Shown piece after piece: positions 11,751-23,756 of a DNA stretch of 64,000 nucleotides. Within the stretch, counting starts at the first letter, position 1, and each line of letters opens with the position of its first letter. A model generated the notes under the pieces. That model made no database searches. It was not told where the DNA came from and saw nothing but the letters and a program-made list of their open reading frames with translations. This DNA is from Lingula anatina. Lineage: Eukaryota > Brachiopoda > Lingulata > Lingulida > Lingulidae. The DNA is taken from positions 167,856 to 231,855 of the forward strand of contig NW_019775387.1 of NCBI RefSeq assembly GCF_001039355.2, given 5' to 3'. A program made the translations under genes and the position numbers.

Positions 11751-14700
11751 TCAGTCAGAATCATCTTCATCTCCATAGTCTGTGGAAAACGTTCTTGGAA
11801 TAACTGGAAAAGAACACAATACCATTAATGATATGATATTGCCCTAGTGTCAGGATAACCTTAGACAGGCTTTGCAAGCAAATATATTTAAGTTTTCATC
11901 AAAAGTGAGAGTGTCAAAGCAAATGATGAATGCTGGTGACATTTTCACTTGACTGTTGCTGTTAACAGGATGATCAAAAGCTGCTATTCTCTGCAATTAA
12001 TGGACTCATTTACATAACAGATGCAGTAGGACAGGCTTGTTTTCAACTGGCCTCCTGTTCAAACAAAGAAACTCTCTTGGGAAATGATTTCCAAATTCTC
12101 TGAAAATTTCATGAAAGGCTCCCATAAATTCATTAATCAACTGATATATGTTTTTTCAAACATGCTTAAGACGGCCATAACACTGATAATTCCAATCAGT
12201 TAATTGAATTTCTTCACATTATGACAACATTAATCTCATTTAGCCCATCTCAGTAAAACTGTTTACCATCTGTAACAGGGAGAATTTCCATGCAATGTTT
12301 TTCAGCCCATAAGCAATCTGTGGGCTAATTCCCAATGCAACTATCATTCTATGGTAGACCGATCCAACTCTGCAGGGACTCTCGCTGAATGCAATTAGAA
12401 TAACAGATTAACATGCCTCCTGGCATTGAGTAGGAGACAGAAAAGATGGTGATGACAGAGTTCGTTGGGAACAACAGGAGGCATGTTAATCTGTAATTCT
12501 GATTGCATTCAGCACGAGTCCCATGGAGTTGGATCGATCTACATAGAGCCATAGTTTCAGTGGAAATGTGGTCCCTATGGTCAGTGAGTGCATGCAGGAC
12601 CATGTCTTTCAACTTAGTCCAATGAACCCCATCAAAGGGAAGAAGCACATCAAAGAGATCACGCAATAACATATGGCCTAATAGTACTTCTCACACTGTG
12701 ACCTCGGATGGCTGGTTGATCTATTTAAAGATCTAACATTTTAGAATTGGCACCATTTCAATACTTTACTTCCTTATTAACAGAAGTAAGGAAGGTTTCC
12801 AAAACAATAAAATACAAAAAACAAAACTAGTACTGAGAACTACGTCTTCACTTCATGTTCACCATGACCTCAATTTTTATTATAATACTTGGTCAGCTAA
12901 CTTAGATTTTAAGAAATCTTCATCAAAAATATAAATTACATGACTTGAGTTTATGTTTAAAAAAAACACCCAACTGAAAACTTGTTTTGTTTTTTGGTAA
13001 GTGAAGACATATTTGTACATCTGAATTCCTTCATGACAGCTTAATTTAAGTGAAAGAGGAGAAATTATGCAAATTACGCAATTAAGCATGCAATTTGCCT
13101 ATTATGTCTTCGAGTTTGTACTTAAGCAAAGTAAGGCTTCGTTCACATGGAATGTCTACTTTTAGTAACTTATAGTAACTGGCTCGCGCTGCCAGTAATT
13201 ATGCCGCGGGATATTCAGGACACAGACCGTGATCATAAGACATACTGCGAATAGAAAATAGAATTTAGAAAATAGACATTGCATGTGAATGAAGCCTAAA
13301 ACAGCCCTATAATAAGTACAATCTAGGTTCTCTGTACTTTGCACTTGTACTTCGTCACTTTTGATACCTCAACTCCCTAATGATACAGAAATGAGTACAG
13401 AGTAGGCTATCATAAAACAAGTAATGGTGGGCATAAAGATTTGCACTGTATACATTTAATGTACTTCATTTCTGAATTTACATTACAAACTAATAATCTG
13501 GCAAAATTTCTAAACAATCCTGAAAGCTCACAAGCCAGTAAACAGCTATTCCTGAAATTCCCTAAGAAGGTTATTTTGTGAAAAATGCTAATATTAATTA
13601 TCAAGCATAAATGGATCTCTTTATATTAAAGTGAATTTAATACTTACTTGCATGTTTTAAAAGAGCTGCTGTTTCAGGATCCTTGGCGAGTTCATATGGT
13701 TTTTTGCCATCATTATTTTTGATATCAGCTCTAGCATTTTTCTCCAGTAGTAATGTAACAGCATCAGGGTGGCCCTTCCACGCTGCAGAGTGCAAGGGGG
13801 TATCACCTAGTTTATTCTGCAGAAAAAGAATAATAGGCATTTTTATCATTTTACTTAAACTCTTGACTCTGTTCCTCAACAGGTGTGTTTACATTACTTC
13901 TAATCTGAAATAATTTTTAAAACACTTCAGTTACATATTCAAATTTAAGAACACACAAAATTAAAGAAAAAATATTTATTCTAATATATTCTCATATTCA
14001 TTATGAAATATATTTTCATATTCAAAGCAAATCAAAAAAGCACTTCACATTGCAAAACCTTAATACACCATACTGAGTCTCAATACAACATGAATATGTC
14101 CTTAAGTCATTTACCTGTACATTGACTTCCACATTAGGCACCTTGAGCAGCGTTTCTAAGCAGTCGATGTGTCCACCATGTGCCGCCCAGTGGAGGGGCG
14201 TGGACCCTGCCTTGTCCAAACCATTCACAGACACCTACAAGTATGTACAAGAAGGCTTGACATTCAACTGTGCATTGCACTTGTAGAAAATTTCTAGGTA
14301 AGTCATAAGCAGGTGCATTTAACTGGCAACAATTTTAATTTTAAAAAATGCCTATGCACGGAATATAGTTCTATTCTGAATTGAATAAATAAATAAATAA
14401 ATATAATGGCTCAATGCATTCATGTGTTTTTTTTTAATGGCAATTTTTTTAGCAGCATCACACATGTGTGTGAATACACAGAGTAAATAATCTGTGTTGA
14501 AAACTTCCTTTAACGATGCAAATATGCAAAGAAGGCTTTCTGATAATGAGGTCAATAGCAAGCACATTTATTTCTCATCTTAACAATTTCATGGCTATAA
14601 GATGGTTATACTGCACTAAGGAAATAATTATGTACCTCCTTATTTCATGTACATACCCTATTTTTAAGACACTCAGACAAAAAACTAATGTTTCCTCTTC

Positions 14701-17607
14701 TCGATGCTTCATGTAAGGGGTGCTCTATGGATTCCGTGTTCTCTTCAACTGAAAGAGACAAAGGTCAACAGAATGTCACGATGTCCTCATTACATGTGCT
14801 TTATCAACTGATGTTTGCAGTGAATGAACAGTGAAGACATTACCACTGATAAAAACTCTTTGGCATCTATGAATGAACTCCTAAGAATTTCAGATCTAAG
14901 AAGAAGATAATGTTTTCATTACCACTTCGTTCAGTATATGTTTCTTTATTTAGATGTGCAAAGTAGTTGATAATAGGTAAGGACAATTTTATGACAGTTC
15001 AAGAAAAGAAACAATGGCAATTACCCCACATATGACATTTAATTCTTCTAAAAATATTTTCCAACTTATCACACTGTATATCAAGTAGTTAACGTCTATT
15101 AATAAGTTAAATAGAAATTAAGAAAGTGACCTTTTTGTGAATTCAAAGAACTGAAAAAAATGAATACTATCAAAAAAAAAAATTATGGTAATAAATCTGA
15201 TCTTGTCCCATCTAACAGAAAACTGTGACCAGACGGGACAAGATCATGCTGCTGTGACCAGACGGGACAAGATCATTCTGCTGGTGTAGAAAGAAAACAT
15301 TAAAATGAAATTTCATCTGACAATTGGTAACCTCTTGATAATTCACAAATCTAAAGCACAGCTCTAGGTCATGGAGCATTAGAGGAGAAGTGCTGGGGTG
15401 TAACAATACCTGACCACGTACCATAGTTACTAGGTATTAAGCCTTCTTTATCCCCACATCTTGCTTTCCACCAACCAGAATCAGACATGTCAAGAATATA
15501 CAGGGTGTCTCCTTCATCAAAAGTCAACTCATCTGTCTGAAAAATTCACATTATTATGATTTATATGTTTATCTACTGCAACTTCATCCTCATCAAATGT
15601 GAAGTGATAAAAAAAAATTAAATGAAATTTAAAACATTAAAGCAAGTATATCACTGATTAAGTGATTTATGACAAAAAATTTATTTGGTTAAAATATTTC
15701 CGATGTTTGGCAGTACCAAGAAGGTTTTAAAAAGTCCCTCTCATTCAAAAGCAGAGATCCCATCCCTTCCCATCACTTATTATACTTTACTTTGTACCCT
15801 CAATACTGATTATGATCTGCAAGTGAAATTCACCATTGTGTCAAAAAATAGAAACATAAAGCTCAACAAGTTAAAGAACCTGACTTAATAGAACCTGCAG
15901 CAGAAATTGGGCTGTTGGAAGGTATTAATATTTGTATGGCATTTTCTTTCTGACAGATTTCTGGAACATTTTCCAATGTGTATAGAATAAACATCAGTGT
16001 TTCAGCATTTTAATCTAAAAATTGCCTACCTGCTGAGCTTCATATCTGTACATTGCTCGCACCACTTTCACTTGTCCTTAAAGAAAAAATATATGTTATT
16101 GTCAGAAAAGAGATTATAAAGATTATAAAGAGTATTTTATTAAAAAACCTCAAATATTTCTATCACTATACAATTGGGTACTTTTGCAGTATGCAGTTGT
16201 GATTTTCAATATTTTTTCTAAATTCAGTAATGTTGCTATTTTCTACTTGATATTCAAATAAATTGTTGGAAATTTAGAGCCCATTCAAAATAGAAGATCT
16301 GAGGATCTTCTGAGCCACAGACCAAATATGGCGGAGCCTACATGAAAGAAGAGCCGACTAATCTGCTGATGGTCTCCCCACCTCCTCGTTGGCCAGGTCC
16401 ACTCTAACCTACCATTACAAAAAAGAAGCCATGCCATTGGACAATGCGACCTCTGCGGTTACGTCATTTCCTGAATTGGATTGTTGCGTGGACCTAGCCA
16501 ACGACACCCCGAGAATTTGTTTTTTACGGTTTGATTGTGCGTATGCCATGCACGGAATTTACAAACGAGCGACGGGATGATGTAGCCTGCAGTATTAGCG
16601 GTAAGCGTGCCAAGTTTTAGGCCGCTCCGATGCCCGGCAGTATTTTATTTCGATTATTATGTTGGAACTGGATTTTTCTTGTTTCACAAGCTCATTCTAT
16701 TTTATTGTCTCTATGGAGGTATATGGGGACTTTACGACATTCGGTTTGAAGGCTTTAACCACTTGTTATAGTTTATGTTTGCATTGTATTGGATTAATGT
16801 GGTAGTCCAAGGTTGTTGTAGGTGGTTTTCAAGTTTATGCACCCGGTTTTAATATCATTTAGCGATTTTACGACAATCGTTTACTATCCAATCAAGGTGA
16901 CAGCCGAGCGTGGTTGTATCAGGTGACTGGACATAAAGAATAAACTAAGTACATGTACATGTAATTAAGGTTTTTTGAATGCAGAGATGTTAAGGTGGAG
17001 TGACAAAAACATAGCCATGGGGCATCAATGTTTTTAATTGGCAGACTGACCCTCCTCAGTCCTGATCATGCAAACACAGTATAAAACTAACTTCAATTGT
17101 TAAAACACTTGTTTGGCTTATAGAAATTTTGCTTACTTGAGGTGAAAAACTTGAAAAACACTCTGATAATTTATCTTGTAATCAACTACCATTCAATTAA
17201 TTTGCACATTATTTATGTGGGCGGAATTGATTTGGACACTTTATATGTCTAATTTTGCTTACAATAACATTTACTGAAGATTATTTAATGATTTAAAAAT
17301 TAAGATACCGAATGAGTATGACTCATCATACTATTTCTGCTTAGTTTAATACTATTTACATCTTGGTGCGGCTGAAATAAAGTTAAGCACTTAATATTCG
17401 CTGTGCTTTTCATTTGTAAATTTCATATTATACTTGCTATTACTACTAGATATACAGGATTCTTCAAGGAAGTATCGATAAAATTGCACTGAAGCCAAGA
17501 CGCCGTCGAGTATTTCTGTACATTTACTCGACCAGGCTTCCACATAGACGATTCTTACCTGGTTTAGGGGTGGGTGGCGGAGGCGGTGGTCTTGCTGGTC
17601 GCGACAT
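11751..17607 (-). CDS. OSTF1: Osteoclast-stimulating factor 1 (SH3-ankyrin adaptor), 7 exons
   Basis: Coding exons in transcript order: 17559-17607, 16030-16076, 15422-15536, 14657-14748, 14115-14234, 13648-13816, 11751-11803. All use GT-AG and sum to 645 nt, giving 214 aa, the length I recall for the human protein. A proline-rich head (residues 3-16) precedes one SH3 domain (about 18-72) with an ALYDY-like AMYRYEA, the WW pair at 54-55 and LIPSNY at the end. Ankyrin repeats follow, with [20 protein letters not shown] and [15 protein letters not shown] closely matching vertebrate OSTF1. The protein ends in the acidic tail YGDEDDSD, also family-typical. Human OSTF1 is a small cytoplasmic adaptor binding proline-rich partners and acting in Src-linked signalling; the orthologue's role here is inferred from that. 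The gene appears intact. Confidence 0.96.
12351..12546. mobile_element. Fold-back element, about 196 bp, 72-bp arms
   Basis: Positions 12351-12422 and 12475-12546 are inverted copies with only scattered mismatches, separated by a loop of about 52 nt. The outer ends read atggtagaccgatccaactc and gagttggatcgatctacat. It is non-coding and lies in the last intron of OSTF1. The near-complete palindrome fits a MITE or fold-back transposon; the transcript would form a long hairpin. Confidence 0.75.
15224..15278. repeat. 27-bp direct duplication
   Basis: The sequence ctgtgaccagacgggacaag plus atcat occurs twice in tandem, and an inverted partial copy (gatcttgtccc) sits about 25 bp to the left. It is a small local repeat in an OSTF1 intron, just beyond the end of exon 3. 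Confidence 0.7.
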
Positions 17608-18439
17608 TTCACAATATTTTGACTGCAAATTAAAATGACACAATAATACTTTTTATTATTATGTTGCTGCAAGAAGGAAGTTTTCACACTTCCGGAAATA
17701 ATTGAGATGGCAGCACTTGATGGAAGTACGGTACAATTTCCAAGAAAAGCCAAAGAGAAAAATCAAACAAATTCCTAATACATATGAAGAATATCTATAG
17801 AAGTTTAATTATAAAAATATCGATCACAGTAAAAAATATATGATGTAATACAATAAGCAAGAAGTTTAATTAGGATACATTGTCTTGCAGACTACATGGA
17901 ATGGTGCTGACATCTGGTGTACTTGTATCTAAAAGGGATATATAGTGATTTACTATAATTTATAAAGCAATATATTTTTCTTCTACTCATGCATCATTGC
18001 CGGACCTGTTTTATAGTTTTATAGGCACAGTGACGTCTACCTTTTACATGGGGAATCGTCCGTCAATGTTGCTGTTATCTAGTATTAGTTAGCAATTTTA
18101 TCTTGTCTAAATATTAAACTTTTAAAATCGATACATATAGAAAGCAGCATCACAAGACAGTGAATTTTAGTTTTAACACAAAAAAGATACATGTGAAATT
18201 TAGAAATAGCAATCTTGCCGGTGACAATGAAACTAATATAACATATACGAAAACAACTGTTAAATTTTGATTGAGTTTTAATCTTCTATCTTTTAAAATT
18301 ATTTTCTTATCTTATAATTTTAGTGAAATACTGTGAAGTAACATCTTTGCGATACAAACTTTAAAAAAATTTACTTTACTGTACGACGAGTCAAATGCCA
18401 CCATAAAACGTCCAAACATACAGGCCTCAGAAAAAATGT

Positions 18440-18740
18440 CCACAATAATAACTGCGGCCCTGGTAAAGGACACAGATTACAGGTGCGGATCCAGGATTAT
18501 TTAAAGGGGGGGTCCGTGGATGCGAAGTTGACCCCCCTCCCTTAGCGTGGGGTTCACTGAAGGGACCCGAGAATTTAGGTATTTTAGAGGGCGAACGGTG
18601 CCATTTGGTGCGGTTTGGAATGATTCAGCCAGTCAAAATTCTAATTTCAAGAGGAAACCATTTTTTAGAAATCGAAGGGAAGGGGGAGGGGGTCAGGACC
18701 CCCTTGACCCCCCCCCCCAAATTCGCCTCTCGATTATTCC
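18440..18740 (+). mobile_element. Dispersed repeat starting GGCGGATCCAGG-type (copy 1)
   Basis: From about 18482 the sequence runs from gtgcggatccagg to the polyC/cgcctctcg end. It matches 50727-50981 in the opposite orientation, sharing aggattattt(a/g)aa, gggcgaacggt.ccatttggt and gattcag.cagtcaaaatt. The termini are G-rich and C-rich inverted sequences. At 18452-18470, just upstream, there is also an end of the CTACCAGGGC MITE family. No protein is encoded. Confidence 0.65.
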
Positions 18741-19495
18741 CCAATTTTGAACTATAAACTTCACGGAGAGAAAGTGTGTACCATCTTTGAGATGTATAGC
18801 CTAACCCCTAATGTATACGCCGCAAGTTAATCATTATTTGCTTATTGTGAAACTATTAACTATTCAGACAGGACATAATCTTGTAATCATATTACTGTAG
18901 TTATCTGACGAAGATCTTAACTCTACTTTGAAGCATCACCTCGAAAGGACAATTGAATTAAATAGATAAGAGCTAGCATTTATATTGCCTTAGATCTTAG
19001 TAAATAAATACCAACTTTCAATTGGTAGTCTACAATTCCATATAATTAAACGTGAACATAAAAGGAATTAAATGAGATTTGCGAAGCTTACTTTATTTCA
19101 ATAGTTTTATCATCTGGTATTGTATGTGGTCAACTATTCGAATTTTCACTCCCGGCCCGTTATTCACATATTATCTATCATAATTTTTACCCTATGGGCG
19201 CTGGTGAAAACCTCTCAACGCCTCTCTTTCTTGTCCCCTCCCCTCTGTTTTTTCTGCGGCATTCTTTGCTACGCAAAATTTGTTTTCGGTTTGCAAATTT
19301 TCCACCATGTTGATCGTCACTTGATACATCGGCATGAGAATCCCGTCAATGATACACCCCCTTTCGTTTATATTGTACATTTATTAAAATAAGCAGCTCT
19401 GTTAATTTATTATCAAAATATTTCATCAAGTCAAAATTGGAAGATAAGTTAAGTCAAATTTGTAAAATACCATAAGGTTTTATGAAAACGTAATG

Positions 19496-19501
19496 TTTAT
19501 T
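19496..19501 (-). promoter_or_regulatory. Possible poly(A) signal of the VWA gene
   Basis: AATAAA on the minus strand, about 425 bp after the VWA gene stop. It is a plausible 3' end with no independent support. Confidence 0.3.
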
Positions 19502-19924
19502 GTAAAAAATACTCTGTACAAATTCACATTTTAAATTTCATATGAGAAATAACATCTATGAATATGTCATAGAAATACAACAACATCGATAACAACAAAA
19601 AATAAATTATCAGATGTATGCAAAAACAATGCATCTTACAATGATGTGAATAAATATACTGGTATTATATAGTTATACCAAAGATGTGATATAAAGTTTC
19701 ACTCAATTGTACGGGAAACCGTAAATTTCACGTTTTACTATTATTATCATATAATATGGGACTATATAGAAACCCATTGAAATAATCTAGTAGACGCCAC
19801 CATTTAATTTCAAGAGTGATTGTGCACTGCATTAGCAAAACAAAGTCAATGCCGTTTGTATCATATGCCTTCTTCAGATTTGAACAATGTACAATGTCTC
19901 AAAAATCGGTAAACACACTTGAAT

Positions 19925-22435
19925 TTAATAGTCCTCACTTGAAATCGTCACACCACATTTGATAACTTGTCTGTGGTGGCGTTTCCCCTGAAGACGCTTG
20001 TTCCAGGCGTAGTTATATCTGTCCATCAAAGCAGATCGAATTTCTCCAACACCCTTCAAGCTTTTTCTGCCGACCCTCACGCTTTTTGGAACAAAGGCCC
20101 GCCGTACGAACACTTTGCAGCCCTGGTTCAGAACACCGTCCAGTTGCGAGATAACATTTTGATGACGTAAAATATAAGTGTCCCAGTGAACGTGAGATGT
20201 AAAACCACCCGTGTGCCTGACGTACATGACGTATTTCTTTGCACGCTCTTTCGGCTGCACCGCTACCTCGTACACGGCGGGGCGTTGTGTGTCGTCGCGG
20301 AAAAGATCGACATTTCTGTAGCCGACGTGTTTTTGTCGTCTTGGCACCCAAGCGTCCACGTTTTCCTTGGGTTTGGACTTCACCATTGCCAACTTCCATT
20401 GGGACCACTTCATGTTTTTGAGAAGGAAATTGTTGACGGTCACGTGTTCACGGTACTCTCTCACGGGAGCCTCCTGCACGAATAAATGATAGCAAATCTA
20501 AAGAAATGATCAGATTAACTTAATGAACGTAATTTATGAAATTGAAGTCGATTTTACGCAAAAAGAAAGTAATTTTATTTCAACTTCAAATATAAAAACA
20601 CATTTCAAATAGCAAAATTTACCAACGACTACAGAAAAATATACTTACTGGTGTTGTTTTTGCAGTCGATTTCTTCTCAGGCATGTCGACCTTAGCAGGA
20701 GCATCTGTGTCATCTACGGCACTTCTCTTAGGTGCACCTTTTTTGGCTGCACCTTTTGTTATTGCCTTTTTAGGTGTCGCTTTCTTTATAGTAGTTTTAG
20801 CAGAAGCGGCTGTGTCGGGCGTTGTTGACGTGACAGCCGGGTCGCTGCTATCTCCCCCCTTCAGTTCTTCAAACATTCGGTGCAGTTCTGCGTTCATGCC
20901 AGAACCTCCACGACGCATGGCAACCTCCTGCTCGTAAGCCTAGAGAAATGGAAACGAAATTATGAACTAGAAAATCTCCTCTAGAAATTCTTTTCGTGTT
21001 TTTAATCGCAGTATAGTACCAACCTAAACAGTTGTTTGTTTTAGCAACTTGTAAAGTGACTTTACTAAAAAATTAGTTTTAAGCGAGTCTTAAAACAACC
21101 ACTTCTCATATAATATGTACAAAAAAAAAACTTGAACAGTTTACAGAAATTCAGAAATTCACTTTTCCTACCTCTAGGAACTCTGCCCCGTGTTCTCTGT
21201 AGCAAATAGCCATAATGAAGTCAAACACGTTGGAAAATTCATCAAGTTTCAAATGGCGACCATGGGTCTTCTCAGCAAGTGTGGAGTAGAACTTGTCTGA
21301 CTCGGAATTGTTTAAACACTGAACGGCATAAATATTCACACCCTGTAAATAATCAAGATATCCCAGGATAAATAAATAATTGAGGGGGTCTCCACTCTAT
21401 AAGAAATGTGTGATTAGCTCAAATTCGGTTATCTTTATTTATCTATTTTAATCGATATCATTTTCTATTTTCAACAATATATATCAGGATCTTATCCAAA
21501 AATCAGCGAGGGCTTACCAGTTCATTAAAGAGGCGGTCAGTTTCAACCTTCCAATCCAGTCTCTTTTTGTTCAAATGGTAGTTTGGCTGATGAGGAGTGG
21601 CATCCCCAATCATCACCAGGGATCTCTGAGAGCCAGGGCTCCAGGATAGTTCTTCTCTTACTTGATGCAGGACCAGCTCGTAGCACTCTTCAAAGTCACC
21701 GCCTCCGGTGCCTTCGACGTCGTTAACGAAGTGACACAGCTTGCCGACGTCATTGGTGAAGTCGATGTACTTGGTAACATACCCGTAGGCCCCCTCGTCG
21801 CAGTAATCTCCGTGAGCGAACACTGAAATCTTCAGGTTTGGGATGTCGGACATAAGTCGCTGGATCATGTCCTGAACGCTCTGGCGTACCTGCATAATAC
21901 AGCTGCTCATGGAGCCTGTGGTGTCAAATGAAAAGACAATCTCAATGGGTCCGCCAGGAACACCGGTTGGGCGAGACGGGGCTGGGGCTGTACGAGAGCG
22001 TTTAGCAGCGGGGGTTGCTGAAGAAGCTCCTTCCCCGGTGTAAAGCGCCGCCCCGGCCAAGGATCGTTTCACCGGACCACTGCTTCCGTCAACTTCGTAC
22101 AGAAATTCGGTATTGGCGACGAGTGCCCGGTTGTAGGATGTGCTTTGCACAAAGATATCAAAGTCGGGCAATTTAGATCTGTCTAAAGTGAATTTTCTCA
22201 CTTCTTTATCGATCCCCAGTACACCTTTTACCGCAGGGCCGCTAATAAAGGACCTGTCACTCTTGCGCCTTGCCACCACCTCCTTGTAAGCCTGAATGGT
22301 CTCTGGTTTGGTCAGCTGGTAGAACCCGCGCCCTGTCTTAAACTCAAGCTTGTTGGCACGCACGAAGTCCCGGATGGACATTTTCTTGGGAACTCTGTGA
22401 GTTACAAAGCGAGTTTCTGCGACTGCCGATGCCAT
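19925..22435 (-). CDS. VWA-domain protein with histone H1-like linker, 4 exons, 642 aa
   Basis: Exons in transcript order: 21518-22435, 21172-21342, 20649-20939, 19925-20473. Every junction is GT-AG in phase 0, total 643 codons. Residues 1-115 form a conserved-looking N-terminal region (GRGFYQLTKPETIQAYKEV) that I cannot name. A basic Pro/Ala stretch follows at 138-158 with KRSR. The von Willebrand A domain spans about 162-350: DTTGSMS at 171-177 is a MIDAS variant (DxTGS instead of DxSxS), EGTGGGDFEE supplies the further metal ligands, and IGDATPH is the last conserved strand. This DxTGS form resembles the VWA of alpha-kinase VwkA proteins, but there is no kinase domain. Residues 400-455 are Lys/Ala/Thr/Pro-rich like histone H1 tails. 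The last exon is a basic globular-looking domain of 182 residues. There is no signal peptide, so the protein should be intracellular. Function unknown. Confidence 0.88.
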
Positions 22436-22509
22436 CTTTTGAACAGTGGAATCACGAATGGGGGTGTAGCTGTACTGGTAGCTCTGTCACGAGAATGGGT
22501 GCCAAGGCC

Positions 22510-22516
22510 CTTATAG
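22510..22516 (-). promoter_or_regulatory. TATA box of the VWA gene
   Basis: CTATAAG on the minus strand about 75 bp before the VWA start codon, inside an otherwise mixed-composition stretch. A start of transcription near 22480 would give a short 5' UTR. Confidence 0.5.
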
Positions 22517-22616
22517 ATATCGATAATACCGATAACCTAAATAACAACAAACCAGAAATAATTGGATTGAGTCTATTGTCTTATGCCATACATGTATATA
22601 TATCGCGAGTATCAGC

Positions 22617-22618
<2 letters not shown>

Positions 22619-22686
<68 letters not shown>
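22619..22686. repeat. (TA)n microsatellite
   Basis: An uninterrupted TA dinucleotide run of about 66 bp, roughly 180 bp upstream of the VWA gene start. An (AAT)n tract at 22722-22743 and an (AAAT)n tract at 22811-22845 follow. Confidence 0.95.
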
Positions 22687-22691
<5 letters not shown>

Positions 22692-22991
22692 GTTAAGTGA
22701 CGTTATTTGACGCTGTTTTCACTAATAATAATAATAATAATAAAGTAAGCGGTGGGGCTCTATTAGCATACTATAAAAACTTGTTTAACTAATTCTTTGC
22801 AAAAAAAAAAAATAAATAAATAAATAAATAAATAAATAAATACATGTAAATAAAATAATTAGAAACAGTATTAAAATGAAAAACATCTTTACAGCAAATG
22901 GGTGTCAAGTCAACACAACAAAATATTAGTAGTGCTAGTGAGTTTTTTGTGACTAGAAATTATATTTTGAAAGAAATGTACCTGAAGTTAC

Positions 22992-23171
22992 CTTAAATGC
23001 GGACTTTTCCTCAGACCGACAGTTGATTATCCCAGAGGCTGTTTCGACGTGTCTATTAGTCGAGTGGTCAATGTTGTCTGACAAATCCATGCTATTCGGC
23101 ATCTTATATAGCCCCTTCCGATCGCCTTTCTCTGGGCAAGCAAGCACAAGCAGTCGGGCAAGTGAAGACAT
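22992..23171 (-). CDS. Possible first coding exon, 60 codons, unknown
   Basis: An open frame from an ATG in the context gccggcATGtc runs to a consensus donor AAG/GTAACT at 22992, ending in phase 0. The peptide (start MSSLARLLVLACPEKG) looks more protein-like than most random frames. A TATATAAG lies inside it on the same strand at 23103-23110, which complicates the reading. It could splice in phase to an acceptor directly before the VWA start codon (ttcaaaag/ATG), giving an N-terminally longer VWA isoform. Nothing confirms this. Alternatively it is non-coding sequence between two promoters. Confidence 0.25.
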
Positions 23172-23344
23172 GCCGGCGGAAGTAAATAAAGCTGTAACGT
23201 GGTGTCTAATTTTAGAAAGATGACGTCGTCAACCTTATTTGAATAACATGTGAAAATATAGGTGTCCCTTTGAGCGTTTATCGTACTGCTTATTTACACT
23301 GTGCTGCTGCCACCTATCGAGAAGGTTGGTTTATGAACAAGAGC

Positions 23345-23354
23345 TTATATTTTA
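23345..23354 (+). promoter_or_regulatory. TATA-like element upstream of SRP RNA
   Basis: TTATATTTTA about 13-22 bp before the inferred RNA start. Position and composition fit an upstream element of a polymerase III gene; no other upstream motif was identified. Confidence 0.4.
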
Positions 23355-23366
23355 CCCAGAATTCTC

Positions 23367-23668
23367 GACTGGGAGTTGTGGCGTGCTCCTGTAATCTAGC
23401 TACTTGGAGGTCTGGGTTGGTGGACGGCTTGAGGCCAGGGGTTCTGCTTGGCGTCTATCTATGTTGATCGGGTGTCCGCACTAAGCTCGGCATCAATATG
23501 GTAACTCCGGCGGAGGCTAGAGTGACCAGGTTGACTAAGGAGGACCGTACTGGGCCAGGGCAGAAATGCAGCAGCCAAAAGGTCCCGTGTCGAGCAGTAT
23601 GGTGGGATCGCGTCCGTGAATAGGAGGCGTTTGGTAGCCTGACCGATATAGTCGGACCTAATCCTCTT
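23367..23668 (+). ncRNA. SRP RNA: Signal recognition particle RNA (7SL RNA)
   Basis: This is the RNA scaffold of the signal recognition particle, which binds signal peptides at the ribosome and targets them to the ER. The whole length aligns by eye with human 7SL. The 5' Alu domain keeps gtggcgtgctcctgtaatct and agctacttggagg. A 20-nt block at 23466-23485 (gatcgggtgtccgcactaag) is identical to the human sequence and is followed by tcggcatcaatatggt. The S domain keeps accaggttgactaaggagg and the SRP54-binding helix 8 ccagggcagaaatgcagcag near 23555-23575. Then come gtgggatcgcg and tgaatag, returning to the Alu 3' strand. The end is a TTTTT at 23667-23671, the RNA polymerase III stop. All landmark motifs are present, so it looks functional and full length (about 300 nt). 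Confidence 0.95.
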
Positions 23669-23671
23669 TTT
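23667..23671 (+). terminator. Pol III T-run terminator of SRP RNA
   Basis: Five T residues directly after the 3' end of the SRP RNA homology, on the sense strand. Confidence 0.75.
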
Positions 23672-23756
23672 CTTTTCTTATTTCAAATGAAAATTTAACA
23701 GCTGTCAAATTTTTTGTCCAAATAATTTTATTAACTACTTAAATATTAGATAAAGC

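Noticed and set aside
20013-20408. Alternative frames over the last VWA-gene exon
   Set aside because: They are shadows of the phase-0 exon, which continues the VWA protein with correct splice sites.
22992-23171. RNase P RNA-like word gaggaaaagtccgc on the minus strand
   Set aside because: Only this short word resembles the bacterial-type conserved region; the surrounding sequence is AT-rich and none of the other conserved regions is present.
23270-23467. A 65-codon plus-strand ORF
   Set aside because: It overlaps the 5' half of the SRP RNA gene; the conservation there is of RNA, not protein.
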